NCBI GenBank assembly: GCA_933228675.1
Contig: OW121740.1
Coordinates: forward strand, 154,119,273 to 154,183,272
Reading direction: 5' to 3'
DNA from: Stomorhina lunata
Lineage: Eukaryota > Arthropoda > Insecta > Diptera > Rhiniidae
DNA: 64,000 nt
Shown here: one piece after another, positions 35,701 to 46,925 of the stretch
Layout: the number at the start of each line of letters is the position of its first letter
How positions within the stretch are numbered: position 1 is the stretch's first letter
Notes under the pieces: generated by a model
What the model was told of the DNA's origin: nothing
The model's input: only the letters and a program-made list of their open reading frames with translations
Database searches by the model: none
Made by a program: the position numbers and the translations under genes

Positions 35701-37505
35701 AAAATTGAAAAAGAAAATGGATAAATTAGTAACATCATATCTCCGAAATTTACATCGTTAGAAACAAAGTTGAAATTGGATTTGGATCATCTTGCAAAAA
35801 AAGGGGACACGAGTTTGGTACTTTTTTGGAAATGGAACTAATAAGGGAGAAAAAGGGAAAAAACTATATTTTGGTACTTTATTAACCCTATAAGTATCTC
35901 TTGAACTAATAAACATAAATACTCTATTTACATCACAATTGATAAGGACTAACAAAAATTAAGAAGGTGCTTGGCGCTTTTACGATAAATGAGGCACAAA
36001 AGAGTAAAAACTATGAATATCATTTAAACAAATAAAGCCAGAAGTATAATTTACAGACAGGTCTATTCACATTGCAGAAGTATAAGACACGCGATTGATT
36101 CCTTTTTTTAATGTTTGGAGTAAAAAGGGGGAAAATAGGTAACGTAATATCTCATAAATCAAAAGTGATAGAAACAAAGATTAAATTGGTCTATGATCAG
36201 CATTAAAAATTAAAGGACACGGGTTCGGTATTTTTTTTAATTTGGCCGCTTATGGTTAAAACAGGCTAGAAAATGAATAAATCATATAATCGGCTAGAAA
36301 ATGAAAGGGACATGTGTTCTGTACTTTTTTTGGAAATGGCACTAATAAGGGCAAAAAGGGTAAAAACTATATTTTTGTACTTGCGTATCCATGCGTATCT
36401 TTTGAACTTATAAACATAAAGACTCACTTTATGCCACAATCAATAAGTATTAACAAAATATTAAACATGTGCTTGGTACTTTTACGATAAATGGGGTTCC
36501 AAAAGGTGAAAACGGGAAAATATTCATTTAAGCTAATGAAGTCAAAAGTATAAATTAGAGATGTGTCAATCAAAGGGGTAAAAAAGGGAAAAATCGATGA
36601 CATTATATCTTCTAAACCTAATGGATGGAAACAAACACTAAAATGGTCTAAGATCAGCCCTAAAAATTAAGGGACTTTTCAGTACTTTTTGCAAATTAAA
36701 CAGTTTTGGGGTTAAAATAGGGTAGAAAATAAAAACATTAGTAAAGTTATATCTCTGATACTAATATCGACAGAAAAAAAATTTAAATTGGATTTAGATC
36801 GAATAGAAAAATAAAAAGTCATGTTTTTAGTAGGTACTTTTCGTAAATGAGCTAAAAATAGGGAATAAAAAGGATAAAAACTAAATTTTGGTACTTTTTT
36901 GACCCATATATAATTTTTGAATCAATTATTATAGAAACAAAATTTATACCGCAATCGAAAATAACAAAAACGGGTCAAAAATTTAAAGATAGGTTTTTTC
37001 CTTTTAAACTGTGCATGTTGTTTAAATCAATAAAATAATAAATAAATCAATGATTTATGGACTGTTCTATTGACATTGAAGAAATATGTGACAGGTGTTT
37101 GGTATTTTTTTCAATTAACAAAAATGGAGTTAAGATCAGCAATAAAAATATTAGGACATGTATCCGGATTTTTTTTTTTTAATTTGGCTGATCAGGGGTA
37201 ACCAACGGGTAAAAAAAGGAAACTTTTGTAAAATATTCAAAATCAAAAGCGACAAGAACAAGATTTAAATTGGGTTAGCAATCAAAATTGGGTCAGCTAC
37301 AAAAATAAGGGAGGCGTGTGTAGTACTTTTTTGAAAATGTAGAGGGTAGGTACTTATTTTGTCCTATATGTATCTTAAGAACCAATAAGTATTTAATTTA
37401 ATTTATATCGGAATTGATAAATAAGTGAAAAAGTTATTTTGGTAAATTTTGTAACTTTGTCAATTCAAATGGTGCCGCTAACGAAGTAGCGGGTTATAAA
37501 GCTAG
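32790..37505 (+). mobile_element. non-autonomous Helitron 1 with internal tandem repeats
   Basis: The 5' end starts with TC after a host A (TCTATATATATAAAACTC), followed by (TGAC)n at 32813-32845 and GCACAGCCCAAACGGCT. The 3' end has the hairpin CCGCTA-ACGAAG-TAGCGG (37475-37492), nine bases, then CTAG (37502-37505) followed by a host T. These match Helitron rules: TC...CTRR, a 3' hairpin, insertion between A and T. The interior is a degenerate tandem array whose recurring phrase is ACACGTGTTTGGTACTTTTT, about every 150 bp, with a higher period near 580 bp. No Rep/helicase coding is visible, so it depends on an autonomous partner. Interior frames are incidental. Confidence 0.75.
33440..36800. 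repeat. ~580-bp higher-order tandem repeat inside Helitron 1
   Basis: AAACAGGGTAGAAAAGGGAG or variants occur at 33561, 34148, 34731 and 35308 (spacings 587, 583, 577), then decay after a deletion near 35640. Each unit holds about four sub-units of roughly 145 bp, each with a TTGGTACTTTT phrase and a GGGTAAAAA phrase. Confidence 0.8.
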
Positions 37506-37517
37506 TATATATATATA

Positions 37518-39028
37518 TCTTATATTCTTAAACGAGCAATAATTGTATATATATATATATATAGAATGGCTATCTCGAAAACGGCTCTAACGATTTTGAT
37601 AAAATTTGGACAGTGGGTATCTTTTTTGATGTATAGGTCGAAAAAGAAGGGACTTTTGGAACTTTTACCTCTAAGAGGGTAAAAACGGGTAAAAAGGGGA
37701 AAAAATCGAAAACGCTATGTCTCCTAAAGTAATAGGTATAGAAACAAAATTAAAATTACGTTTTAAACAGCTTTGAAAATAAGCGGACAGGTGTTTGGTA
37801 CTTTTTTGAAACTATGTCCGATAGGGGGTAAAAAAGGGTGAAAATAGTTTTTTTGGCACCTTTTTAACCCACTCTTATATTTTAAACTAAAGAATATAGA
37901 AAGAAACTTGGTACTGCAATCAATAGATGTAAAAAAAACATGAAACACGTATTTGGTACTTTTTTTTTTTTGGAGCCAAAATGGGTAAAAAAGGGATAAA
38001 ATGATAACTTAACATCTCCAAAGTAATATGAATAGGAACATTATACATTAAAAAAATGTACCGAATTCAATTGGCACCAAAAAAGTACCAAATATACATA
38101 TGGAACTTTTAGAAATTAGGGAATAAAAAGGGGGAAAAATTAGTATTATTTTAAACAAATGAATGTTTGTCTGTATGTATGTTCTTTATAGAATAGTAAA
38201 CTGTGAATTTGATTGTGTTATGCTCTTTAGCGAAGATGTTGCGGATAAGCCGGCGAAGGTTTTAAAGTTGATAAGACTAATTTCCGACAGATGGCGCCAC
38301 TGAAAATTACTAAAAATTAATTAAATCGTAAACTGTACATTTGATCATGCTATGATCTTTAGCAAAGTTGTAGCGCATGAGCCGACGAAGGCTTTTTAGT
38401 TGGTATGAATAATTTCCGACAGGTGGCTCTACAGAAACTTACTCAAAGTCAATTTAATCGTAATCTGTACATTTAATCATGCTACAATCTTTAGCAAAGT
38501 TGTTGCACATGAGCCGACGATGGTTTCTTAGTTGGTATGAAGAAATTTCGACAGGTGGCGCTACTGAAATTTACTCAAAGTCAATTTAATCGTATGCTGT
38601 ACATTTAATCATGCTATAATCTTCAGCAAAGTTGTTACGGATAAGCCGAAGAAGGTTTATGAGTTGGAATAAGCAAAGTCCGACAGGTGGCGCCACAGAA
38701 AACTACTCAAAATGAATTAAATCGTAAACTATGCATTTGATCAGACTATAATCTTTAGCAAAGTTGTTGCGCATGAGTCGTCAGAGGTTTCTGTTGATAT
38801 GAATAATTTCCAAAATTATTCAAAATGAGTTAAACTGTAAACTATGCAAACTATGTGTTGGTCGGACAAAATAAATCAAATAATTCAAAATTAACTGAAT
38901 ATTTCTACAATGTCTTTCCTCTAAATTTATTTTAGCACTTTATAATATAAAATATATAAAAACTTTAAAATTTTTCTCAAAATGCTTATCATAAAGCTCC
39001 GAGCAAGGCTCGGTCTACCAGGTACTAT
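37518..39028 (+). mobile_element. Helitron 2 (shorter relative, plus orientation)
   Basis: The 5' end TCTTATATTCTTAAACGAGC follows a host A at 37517. Near the right end the hairpin CCGAGC-AAG-GCTCGG (38999-39013) is followed by 11 bases and CTAT, a decayed CTRR. The left part shares the GGTACTTTTT / GGGTAAAAA repeats of Helitron 1. The right part (38206-38880) holds about five copies of a 132-bp repeat (CGTA anchors at 38327, 38459, 38591, 38723) containing GACAGGTGGCGCCACTGAAA. No transposase coding is visible. Confidence 0.65.
38206..38880 (+). repeat. 132-bp tandem repeat, Helitron 2
   Basis: About five units with the phrases AATCGTAAACTGTACATTTG, GCAAAGTTGTTGCGCATGAG and GACAGGTGGCGC. 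The spacing is exactly 132 bp between the middle copies and shorter at both ends. Confidence 0.85.
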
Positions 39029-39344
39029 ATATATATATATATGAGAACCCTGCATCAGATTTCAAATAGTTTAGAGGTTAGTTAAATATTCAATTTTAAG
39101 GGTTGAAACTCGATACTGCTTAATTTGACCAGCCTCCGCTTATTACAAAATAAGTTTTTTTTCAAAAGTTTTTACCTTTAAAAGTTTGAAAGGTACATGC
39201 GAATAAGTTAACTGGTCCTATAGCTCTGATATTTTTTACTTTCAAGTGTATAGAAATTGGTAAGAGGGTATAACTCCCCTGCTCCGATCCCGTTTTTATA
39301 TTACCGACTTTTAAAAGTTTTGAAGATAAACGCAATTAAATATT
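39029..39344. other. segment between two convergent Helitrons
   Basis: About 315 bp that starts with a (TA)n run. Nothing else recognised. A short plus-strand frame (39257-39448) crosses into the Helitron and is incidental. Confidence 0.4.
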
Positions 39345-39487
39345 TTAGTACCTGGTTGACCGGGCTTGCTCGGAGCTTTATGATAAGCATTTCGAGGCAA
39401 CTTTTAAAAATAAACTTAAATAGAAAGCCTTATATAAATATCCAATAAATTTTGAATCATTTTATTTATTTTTTCCGATCAAAACAT

Positions 39488-39890
39488 GATCAAATGCATA
39501 GTTTACAGTTTATTTAATTTTGAATAATTTTGGAAATTGGTCATACCAACTAAAAAATCTTCGTTTGCTCGTGCGTAATAACTTTGCTAATGATAATAGC
39601 ATGATCAAATGCACAGTTTACGTTTTAATTCACTTTGAGTAATTTTCAGTGGTGTCACCTATCACAATTTGGTCATACCAACTAAAAACCCTTCATCGGC
39701 TTATCCGCAACAACTTTTCTAAAGAACATAGCATGATCAAATGCACAGTTTACGATTTAATTCATTTTGAGTAATTTTCAGTGGCGCCACCTATCGAAAA
39801 TTAGTCTTACCAAACTTAAAACCTTCGCAGGCTTATCTGCAGCAACTTCGGTAAAGAGCATAACTTGATCAACTGCAAAGTCTACTATTC
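39488..39890 (-). repeat. 132-bp tandem repeat, Helitron 3
   Basis: Reverse complement of the repeat at 38206-38880, about 3.5 units. Spacings are 115, 132 and 132 bp. Confidence 0.85.
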
Positions 39891-40417
39891 TCTAAAGAAC
39901 AAACAGTCAGACAAACATTCATTTGTTTGAAAGTTATAACACTACTAATCTTGTTCCCTTTTTTATCCCCTAATTTCAAGAGTTCCATATGCATATTTGG
40001 TACTTCTTTAGACCGGTACATTTTATAAAAAAGCAATTAAGATATTGTTCCTATTTATATTACTTCATGCGGTGTTAGGTTATCATTTTATAAATTTTTT
40101 ACCCATTTTGGTCCCCGAAATCAAAAAAGTACCAAATACGTATTCAATATAATTTTCACATCTATTAATTGCAGTACAAAGTTCTTTTCTATGTTCTTTG
40201 GTTCAAAAGATAAGAGTTGGCTAAAAAATGTACCAAAAAATCTATTTACACCCTTTATTACCCCCTGTCGGACATAGTTTCAAAGAAGTACCAAACACCT
40301 ATCCGATTATTTTTATAGCTGTTCAAAGTTTAGCTTAAATTTTGTTTCTATACCTATTACTTCAGGAAATACAATGTTTTAGATTTTTTCCCATTTTTAC
40401 CTCCTTTGCATCAAATG

Positions 40418-40772
40418 TTCGGCCCACAATTTCAGAATTTTATGAACTTCGAGAGTGACTCATTTTTCGATATGATTATTTGGAAAAATTTTGAATTGAC
40501 TGAGCCGCCATGCTTGCAGTTCTATATGCAAGAACAGCTAGAAATATTACAGTTATCCAATCAAGGAAAATTCTTTCTTCTAATAATTTTATTTTGTAAT
40601 TTTAATTATTTTTACAGCTTATCTATGCCATTCACAAAACACCGAGCATTTTGTTCATGTAGTACAGGAATCTGTCATGACTGTCACCGAGGAGCAACGC
40701 ATGGCCCACAGTTGTTCTAAATTCGAGAGTCGTCAAAAATATATCAAACTTAGACAAGACACCAAGACATGA
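40418..40772 (+). pseudogene. two-exon tail of a transposon-associated protein gene (fragment)
   Basis: Exon 1 (about 40418-40565) reads FESDSFFDMIIW, then LTEPPCL and EQLEIL. Exon 2 (40618-40772) reads YLCHSQ, ESV and FESRQKY and stops at TGA 40770-40772. They join in frame (phase 1) across a 52-bp AT-rich stretch ending TTTTTACAG, the size of a typical fly intron. The donor is AAG|GAAAAT instead of AAG|GTAAAT, so the GT is lost. From memory, a TEPP motif followed by a CHSQ...ESR ending marks a family of uncharacterised transposon-linked proteins in arthropods; I cannot name it. No intact N-terminus, and antisense to the host Helitron. Confidence 0.5.
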
Positions 40773-40832
40773 TTAACTACATAATTTTTTTTTTTTTCTT
40801 ACATTAATTTTTTTTATTCTTATAATATGAGT

Positions 40833-41310
40833 TGAGATATCACGGGGAAGTACTAAAAAAACGTACTTGAGGTCAATGATTATTAATACAAAACATTGGC
40901 CATCTTTAGACAAAAACATCGATATATAACACTTAAAGATCCAACTGTAAATGGCGAAGATATAACCAAAATGGCATTTTTGGTGACCCCAATGTGCGGC
41001 AAAAACAAAAATTCCTTGTTTTTTATAGTTCGGTTGGAGTTATCAAAAAACTTCCTTACTAAAAGTTTAACTATTTTTTAAAAGCTTTAATTTTCTGATA
41101 TTAGGGATGTACATTAGGGTGGTAGGAACTGAGGTATGATTGATAAATGCTAGAACCGGATATCTGAGACCAATGACTATTAAAGCAAAATATTGACCTA
41201 CTCGAGACAAAGACATGTATATATGACACTTTAAGATCCGACTGTAAATGCCAAAGATATAACGAAAAATGTATTTTGGAGACCCCAATGTGCATCGAAA
41301 AAAATAAAAA
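40833..41310. repeat. pair of diverged 297-bp repeats
   Basis: AAAGATCCAACTGTAAATGG and GACCCCAATGTGC near 40935-40997 recur as TAAGATCCGACTGTAAATGC and GACCCCAATGTGC about 297 bp later (41232-41294). Between them at 41113 is ATTAGGGTGGTAGG, and the block ends near 41383 with CGAGACGCCCTAAT, a possible short inverted terminus. Confidence 0.65.
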
Positions 41311-41435
41311 AATTTTTTTTAAAACTGTCTCAAAGCAATACTTTATATTCGGTGGTGTACGGCGAACTTTTTTTTTCGAGACGCCCTAATATACATATAT
41401 ATACATACAATTATTGCTTGTTTAAAGATATAAGA

Positions 41436-42313
41436 TTTGTGTAGGGGAAAACTAATCCCATCACAAATAGGGAAAAGGACCGCCATTAAACGAGCATTTT
41501 TAAGTTAAAGATTTATAACTATAAGTATTATTTCGATTTCAATAAAAAATTGTGCAATATTTTGGCTAACTCTCAAAGTAACTCCCAAAAATATGAAAGG
41601 TTACCCCCATAGAACTGATTACCCAAAACTGAAAGAGTTCACCACATTTTCTTAACTTCTATCATATCCCATCTCTGGCTGTATGTGTATTCATGCAGTT
41701 ATGCACCGTAAGAAGACATACACGAAATATAATCTCTTGGTTGACACTGAGATGACAAAAGTTAGACAAGAAGAATAGAGAATTTGTCATTGACTTCACT
41801 CCAGTATCTGTGTCCGTCCATCCATTCGTTCGTCCGTCTGTCTGCCGTCTCTGCCTTTGAAAAGATACGAATTTGTACGTAAGTATTTAAGTGCGTTCGA
41901 GTGCGTATTAAAGAATTTTAAAGAAATTAAAAACAAATTATAAAACCTGACACAAAGTTCAAATGGATGATTTTAACATTTTTTTAAGTTAGTCTAAATT
42001 TTTAGTTTATTAACAATTTTAAGTTTTTAAATCGAATATCCAAATGAAAACATTTTATTATAATACAAGTTATTTTAAAACTTTTAAATAAAGGGCTAAG
42101 CAAAAAATAACAAATTTGTTATGAATCAGCTATAAAATCGCCATATGACTTAAATATTAAAATAACTCAATAGCACTCAGTCATTCCCATTATCAAATGA
42201 CCAAAGTTCATATTTGTCATTCAATATTCCAGCTCATGAATATTATTTTCGATCTTTTTTTTTTTTTTGTCACACTCAAATCACGACTTCCAAATACTTT
42301 AAAAGCCTTTAGT
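41436..42313. other. single-copy-like spacer
   Basis: A degenerate CCATTCGTTCGTCCGTC cluster lies near 41820. A plus-strand frame (42197-42388) runs into the inverted repeat and has no recognisable domain. Confidence 0.45.
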
Positions 42314-42731
42314 ATATTTGTTCCTCAGACGGCTTCATTTAGTTTCATAGAACCCAGTAGAAAACCCAGTAAAAAATCACGCAAATAATAATATAATAAC
42401 AAAAATGTTTCTATACAAAAAATTTTTGTAATGGAAATTTTTCTATAGAATAAATTTTTGTAATGAAAATTTTTCTATAGAAAAAATTTTTTTAATGAAA
42501 ATTTTTCTATAAAAAAAATTTTTTAAATTTTTTTAATGAAAATTTTTCTATAAAAAAATTTTTTCTATAGAAAAATTTTCATTACAAAAATTTATTCTAT
42601 AGAAAAATTTCCATTACAAAAATTTTTTGTATAGAAACATTTTTGTTATTATATTATTATTTGCGTGATTTTTTACTGGGTTTTCTACTGGGTTCTATGA
42701 AACTAAATGAAGCCGTCTGAGGAACAAATAT
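42314..42731. repeat. 174-bp perfect inverted repeat with 70-bp spacer
   Basis: Arms 42314-42487 and 42558-42731 match base for base (every position pairs around 42522.5). The outer half of each arm is single-copy-like DNA (CTCAGACGGCTTCATTTAG, GAACCCAGTAG); the inner half is satellite B. The 70-bp spacer holds a direct repeat of satellite B text. The junction marks the start of the satellite B domain. Confidence 0.95.
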
Positions 42732-45665
42732 TTTTCTATAGAAAAAATTTTTATAGTGAACATTTTTCTATAGAAAAAAATTTCATAATGAAAATTTTTC
42801 TATAGAAAAAATTTTTATAATGAAAATTTTTCTATAGAAAAAATTTTTATAATGAAAATTTTTTTATAGAAAAAATTTTTATAATGATAATTTTTCTATA
42901 GAAAAAATTTGAATAATGAAAATTTTTCTATAGAAAAAATTTTTATAATGAAAAATTTTCTATAGAAAAAAATTTTTATAATGAAAATTTTTCTATAGTA
43001 AAAAATTTTTATAATGAACATTTTTTTATAGAAAAAATTTTTCTAATGAAAATTTTTCTATAGAAAAAATTTTTATAATGAAAATTTTTCTATAGAAAAA
43101 ATTTTTATAGTTACAATTTTTCTATAGAAAAAATTTATATAATGAAAACTTTTCTTTTGAAAAAATTTTTATAATGAAAATTTTTCTTTAGAAAAAATTT
43201 TTATAATGCAAATTTTTGTATAGAAAAAATTTTAAAAAGAAAATCTTTCTATAAAAAAAAATTTTATAATAAAAATTTTTCTTTAGAAGAAATAATGAAA
43301 ATTTTTGTATAGAAAAAATATTACAATGAAAATTTTTCTATAGAAAAAATTTTATAATGAAAAATTTTCTTTAGAAAAAATTTTTATAATGAAAATTTTT
43401 GTATAGAAAAAATTTTCAAATGAAAATTTTTCCATAAAAGAATGAAAATTTTGCTATAGAAAAAATTTTTAATGAAAAATTTTCAATAAAAATAAATTTT
43501 TTAATGAATTAGTTTTTTTGAAAATTTTTCTATAGAAAAATCTTTTAATGAAAATTTTTCAAAAAGTTTTTACTGAAAATTTTTCTATAGAAATCATTTT
43601 TTAATGAAAATTTTTTCTATAGAAAACTTTTTATAATAAAAATATTATAAAAAAGTTTTCTATAGAAACAATTTTTATAATAAAAATATTATAAAAATGT
43701 TTTCTATAGAAAAAATTTTCATTAAAAAATTTTTTCTATAGAAAAATTTTCAGTAAAAACTTTTTGAAAAATTTTCATTAAAAGATTTTTCTATAGAATA
43801 ATTTTCAAAAAAAACTAATTCATTAAAAAAATTTATTTTTATTAAAAAATTTTCATTAAAAAATTTTCTATAGAAAAATTTTTTAATGAAAATTTTTTAT
43901 AATAAAAATTTTTCTTTAGAAAAGATTTTTGTAATGAAAATGTTGTTATGAAAAAATTTATAATAAATATTTTTCTAAAACAAAAAAATTTTATGATAAA
44001 CATTTTTATAATAAGGTTTTTCTAAAGATAAAATTTTTATAATAAAAATTTTTCTAAAGATAAAATTTGTATAAAAAAATTTTTTTGAAATAAAAATTTT
44101 TCTAAAGAAAAAATTTTTATAATAAAAATTTTTCTAAAGAAAAAAATTTTATAATAAAAATTTTTCTAAAGAAAAAATTTTTATAATAAAAATTTTTCTA
44201 AAGAAAAAATTTTTATAATAAAAATTTTTCTAAAGAAGAAATTTTTATAATAAAAATTTTTCTAAAGAAAAAATTTTTATAATAAAAATTTTTCTAAAGA
44301 AAAAATTTTTATAATAAAAATTTTTCTAAAGAAAAAATTTTTATAATAAAAATTTTTCTAAAGAAAAAATTTTTTTTAAAAAAATTTTTCTAAAGAAAAA
44401 AAAAATTTTATAATAAAAATTTTTCTAAAGAAAAAATTTTTTTAATAAAAATTTTTCTAAAGAAAAAAAAAATTTTTTCTAAAGAAAAAATTTTTATAAT
44501 AAAAATTTTTCTAAAGAAAACAGTTTTATAATGAAAATTTTTCTATAGAAAAAATGTTTATAATAAAAAATTGTTTATAGAAAAAATATTTGTAATAAAA
44601 AATTTTTTATAGAAAAAATACTAGTAAGGAAAAATTTTCTGTAAAAAAAAATTTTATAATGAAAAATTTTCTTTATAAAAATTTTTTAAAATTAAAATTT
44701 TTTTATAAAAAAAATTTTTAAAATGAAAATTTTTCTTTATAAAAATTTTTTCTATAGAAAATTTTTCTTTTGAAAAAATGTTTAAAATGACAATGTTTCT
44801 TTAAAAAAAATTTTAAAATTTAAAATTAATTTTGCTTTAAAAAAAATTCTTATAATCAAAAATTTTTCTATAGAAAAAATTTTTGTAACAAAAATTTTTC
44901 TATAGAAAAAATCTTTATAACAAAAATTTTTATAAAGAAATTTTTCTATAGAAAAAATTTTTATAACGAAAATTTTTATAAACAAAATTTTTCGATAGAA
45001 CAAATTTTTTATAGAAAAATTTTTATAATGAAAATAAAGAAAATTTTTCAATCGAAAAATTTTTTTTAAGAAAATTTTTTTTATAGAAAAAATCTTCATA
45101 AACATTTTTTCTATAAAAAAAATCTTTCTATAGAAAAACATTTTTTAAAGAAAATTTTTCTATAAAAATTATTATCATCAAAATTTTTCTATAAAATATT
45201 TTTATAATTTTTTTAAAGAAAATGTTTTTATAATGAGTATTTTTCTATAGAAAAAATTTTGACAGAAAATTTTCCTATATAAAAAAATTTTTATAATGAA
45301 GATTTTTTATAGAAAATTTTTATAATGAAAATTTGTCTAAAGAAAAAATTTTTTTATCATAAACATTTTTTTTACAGAATAAACATTTTTCTAAAGAAAA
45401 AATTTTTGTAATAAAAATTTTTCTAAAGAAAAAATTTTTATAATAAAAAGAAAAAATGTTTCTAAAGAAAAAATTTTTATAATAAACATTTTTCTAAAGA
45501 AACATTTTTTTTCTAATAAGAATTTTTTGATAGAAACAATTTTTTTAATAAAAATTTTTATAATACAAATTTTTCTAAAGAATAAAATTTTATAATAAAA
45601 ATTTTTCTAAAGAAAAAAATTTTATAATGAAAATTTTTCTATAGAAACAAATTTAATAACGAAAA
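42732..45665 (+). repeat. satellite B block 1 (32-bp unit)
   Basis: Units of AATGAAAA plus the palindrome TTTTTCTATAGAAAAA plus ATTTTTAT. From about 43900 to 44520 a homogeneous sub-variant, TTTTTCTAAAGAAAAAA with AATAAAAA, predominates and lacks the full dyad. Polarity (AATG forward, CATT reverse) inverts at 43700-43880. Reading frames here are Phe/Ile/Lys-rich satellite translations. Confidence 0.92.
43445..43880. repeat. second inverted repeat in satellite B (~183-bp arms, 71-bp spacer)
   Basis: Arms of about 43445-43627 and 43699-43880 pair with few mismatches and small indels. Shared landmarks are TTAATGAATTAG / CTAATTCATTAA and AAAAAGTTTTTACTGAAA / TTTCAGTAAAAACTTTTT. The spacer holds two direct copies of a TATAATAAAAATATTATAAA stretch about 43 bp apart. 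Confidence 0.85.
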
Positions 45666-46925
45666 TTTATGTTGGGTTACATTATTCGTGATTTCCAAAA
45701 CTCGAAGTTCTGTCAATACAACAACGAAAATTGTGATAAATATTGCTAGTGTTTTGAATAATATACATTAGGGGTATTCAAGTCTCAGTGTTTAGTCTTG
45801 CAAGAGGCCGAAATTTGTAAATTAATCTTAAATATTATTAAAATTTATCTGAAATATTATTGCCTTTAAAGATAAAATGCACTAATACTAACTCTTTCAG
45901 TATATTTTCCTTTTACTAGGTATAAGAAATATATAAGTAAAGTTTCTTATATGTATATGGAACTAGATTCCTAAATGACAGACTGAATGTCAAACAAAGT
46001 TTAAAAATAAATTACACCTAACCAAAGCAAATATGATTCAAATTCTCAACCTTATAAATTTGCAAGACTAAACTTAGTGACATGAATACCCCTTTTTATT
46101 TTCTGAATAAATACAAACATTTACTTGAAAAAAAAAACAAAGGTTTTTAATGATAATACACACAAACACAAGTAGAAAGTTTGTCTCTTTTGATATGAGT
46201 CAATGTTCGAAAACTGAAATGAATACTTAACCTACGACAACCGAAATTACTGTGTGTGGAACTAATCGGAGGAATACAAAAGGTTCAATGAACTAAAATA
46301 TTTGCTTAAATTGCAAAAATTCAGCATGAGTCCAACAAATACTTTGGGCATAACGAAAAAAAATATGTAGTAAAATGATAAAGACCGATTAAAAAAGCTA
46401 CTACAATTCAGAAAAATGGACAAAAGTACTTTGGAGAACTTACAGTCCGTTCCTTTTTCAACAATAGGTCTCAAAACAAAATCTTTACTATTGGAAAATA
46501 ATACCAACTAAATCGCAACATCGATCCATTTTCTCTATTTGCCACAACGGGTCAAGCCCATTAACCCTTGGCAGAACGACCACTGCCGCCTGTAGTGACT
46601 TACTAGAATCTTACGGCTAAAACTTTTTGTGTTATTTATTTGTTGTTCTGCTTTTTTCGTGTATTCAAGCGTTTGCAAAACGTTTTTGTCAAAAACTCAT
46701 TTGGAATTTTAATTTCAACTCAAGCCACTGTTTTTTTTTTGCCTTTTCCTCTCTAAGTTCTAAGTATTTTATTATTAGGTTTTCACTTGAAAATTTCGAA
46801 ATGTACAAAAACCCAACTAGAAGAGGCCAGTCAACTTTTCTAATCTTTTTGTGCATAATTTAGTGTGAAGATTAAAGAAATTAAATTTTCTTTCATTATA
46901 ATAAATGACATACATAAGTTTAACA
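45666..46925. other. single-copy-like spacer with a MITE
   Basis: Holds the MITE at 45770-46093 and otherwise unremarkable AT-rich DNA. Two short frames (46262-46507 minus, 46627-46863 plus) show no domain I recognise; the hydrophobic Phe/Ser-rich composition is what AT-rich DNA gives by chance. Confidence 0.5.
45770..46093. mobile_element. MITE-like element with 33-bp terminal inverted repeats
   Basis: Left end GGGGTATTCAAGTCTCAGTG then TTTAGTCTTGCAA (45771-45803). The right end is its inverse (46060-46092), matching at 28 of 33 positions. Length is about 324 bp, AT-rich, with no coding sequence. I see no clear target-site duplication, so the superfamily is open. Confidence 0.7.

Larger units (their letters stand above)
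39345..41435 (-). mobile_element. Helitron 3 (minus orientation, with foreign insert)
   Basis: Inverted relative of Helitron 2. Its 3' end is at about 39345 (CTAA after a decayed CCGAGC hairpin). It has the 132-bp repeat with GATCAA anchors at 39603, 39735 and 39867, and GGTAC-type repeats to about 40402. The 5' end TCTTATATC lies at 41435-41427 on the minus strand, next to a host A on that strand. Between 40403 and about 41390 lies sequence absent from Helitron 2: a spliced-type coding fragment and a 297-bp repeat pair. Either these were captured by the Helitron or inserted later. Confidence 0.6.

Noticed and set aside
33649..37948. Family of similar short minus-strand frames with SKDTYG and KKYQTR motifs
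   Set aside because: The similarity comes from the tandem repeat inside Helitrons 1 and 2, not from a protein family. Each frame is short and ends within the repeat.
36241..39030. Helitron Rep/helicase or Penelope reverse transcriptase coding
   Set aside because: I looked for such open reading frames across the transposon cluster and near the hammerhead elements and found none; only short incidental frames occur.
44782..45141. 119-codon minus-strand Lys/Phe/Ile-rich frame
   Set aside because: Satellite B translation, like the frames at 50007-50219 and 51930-52136.
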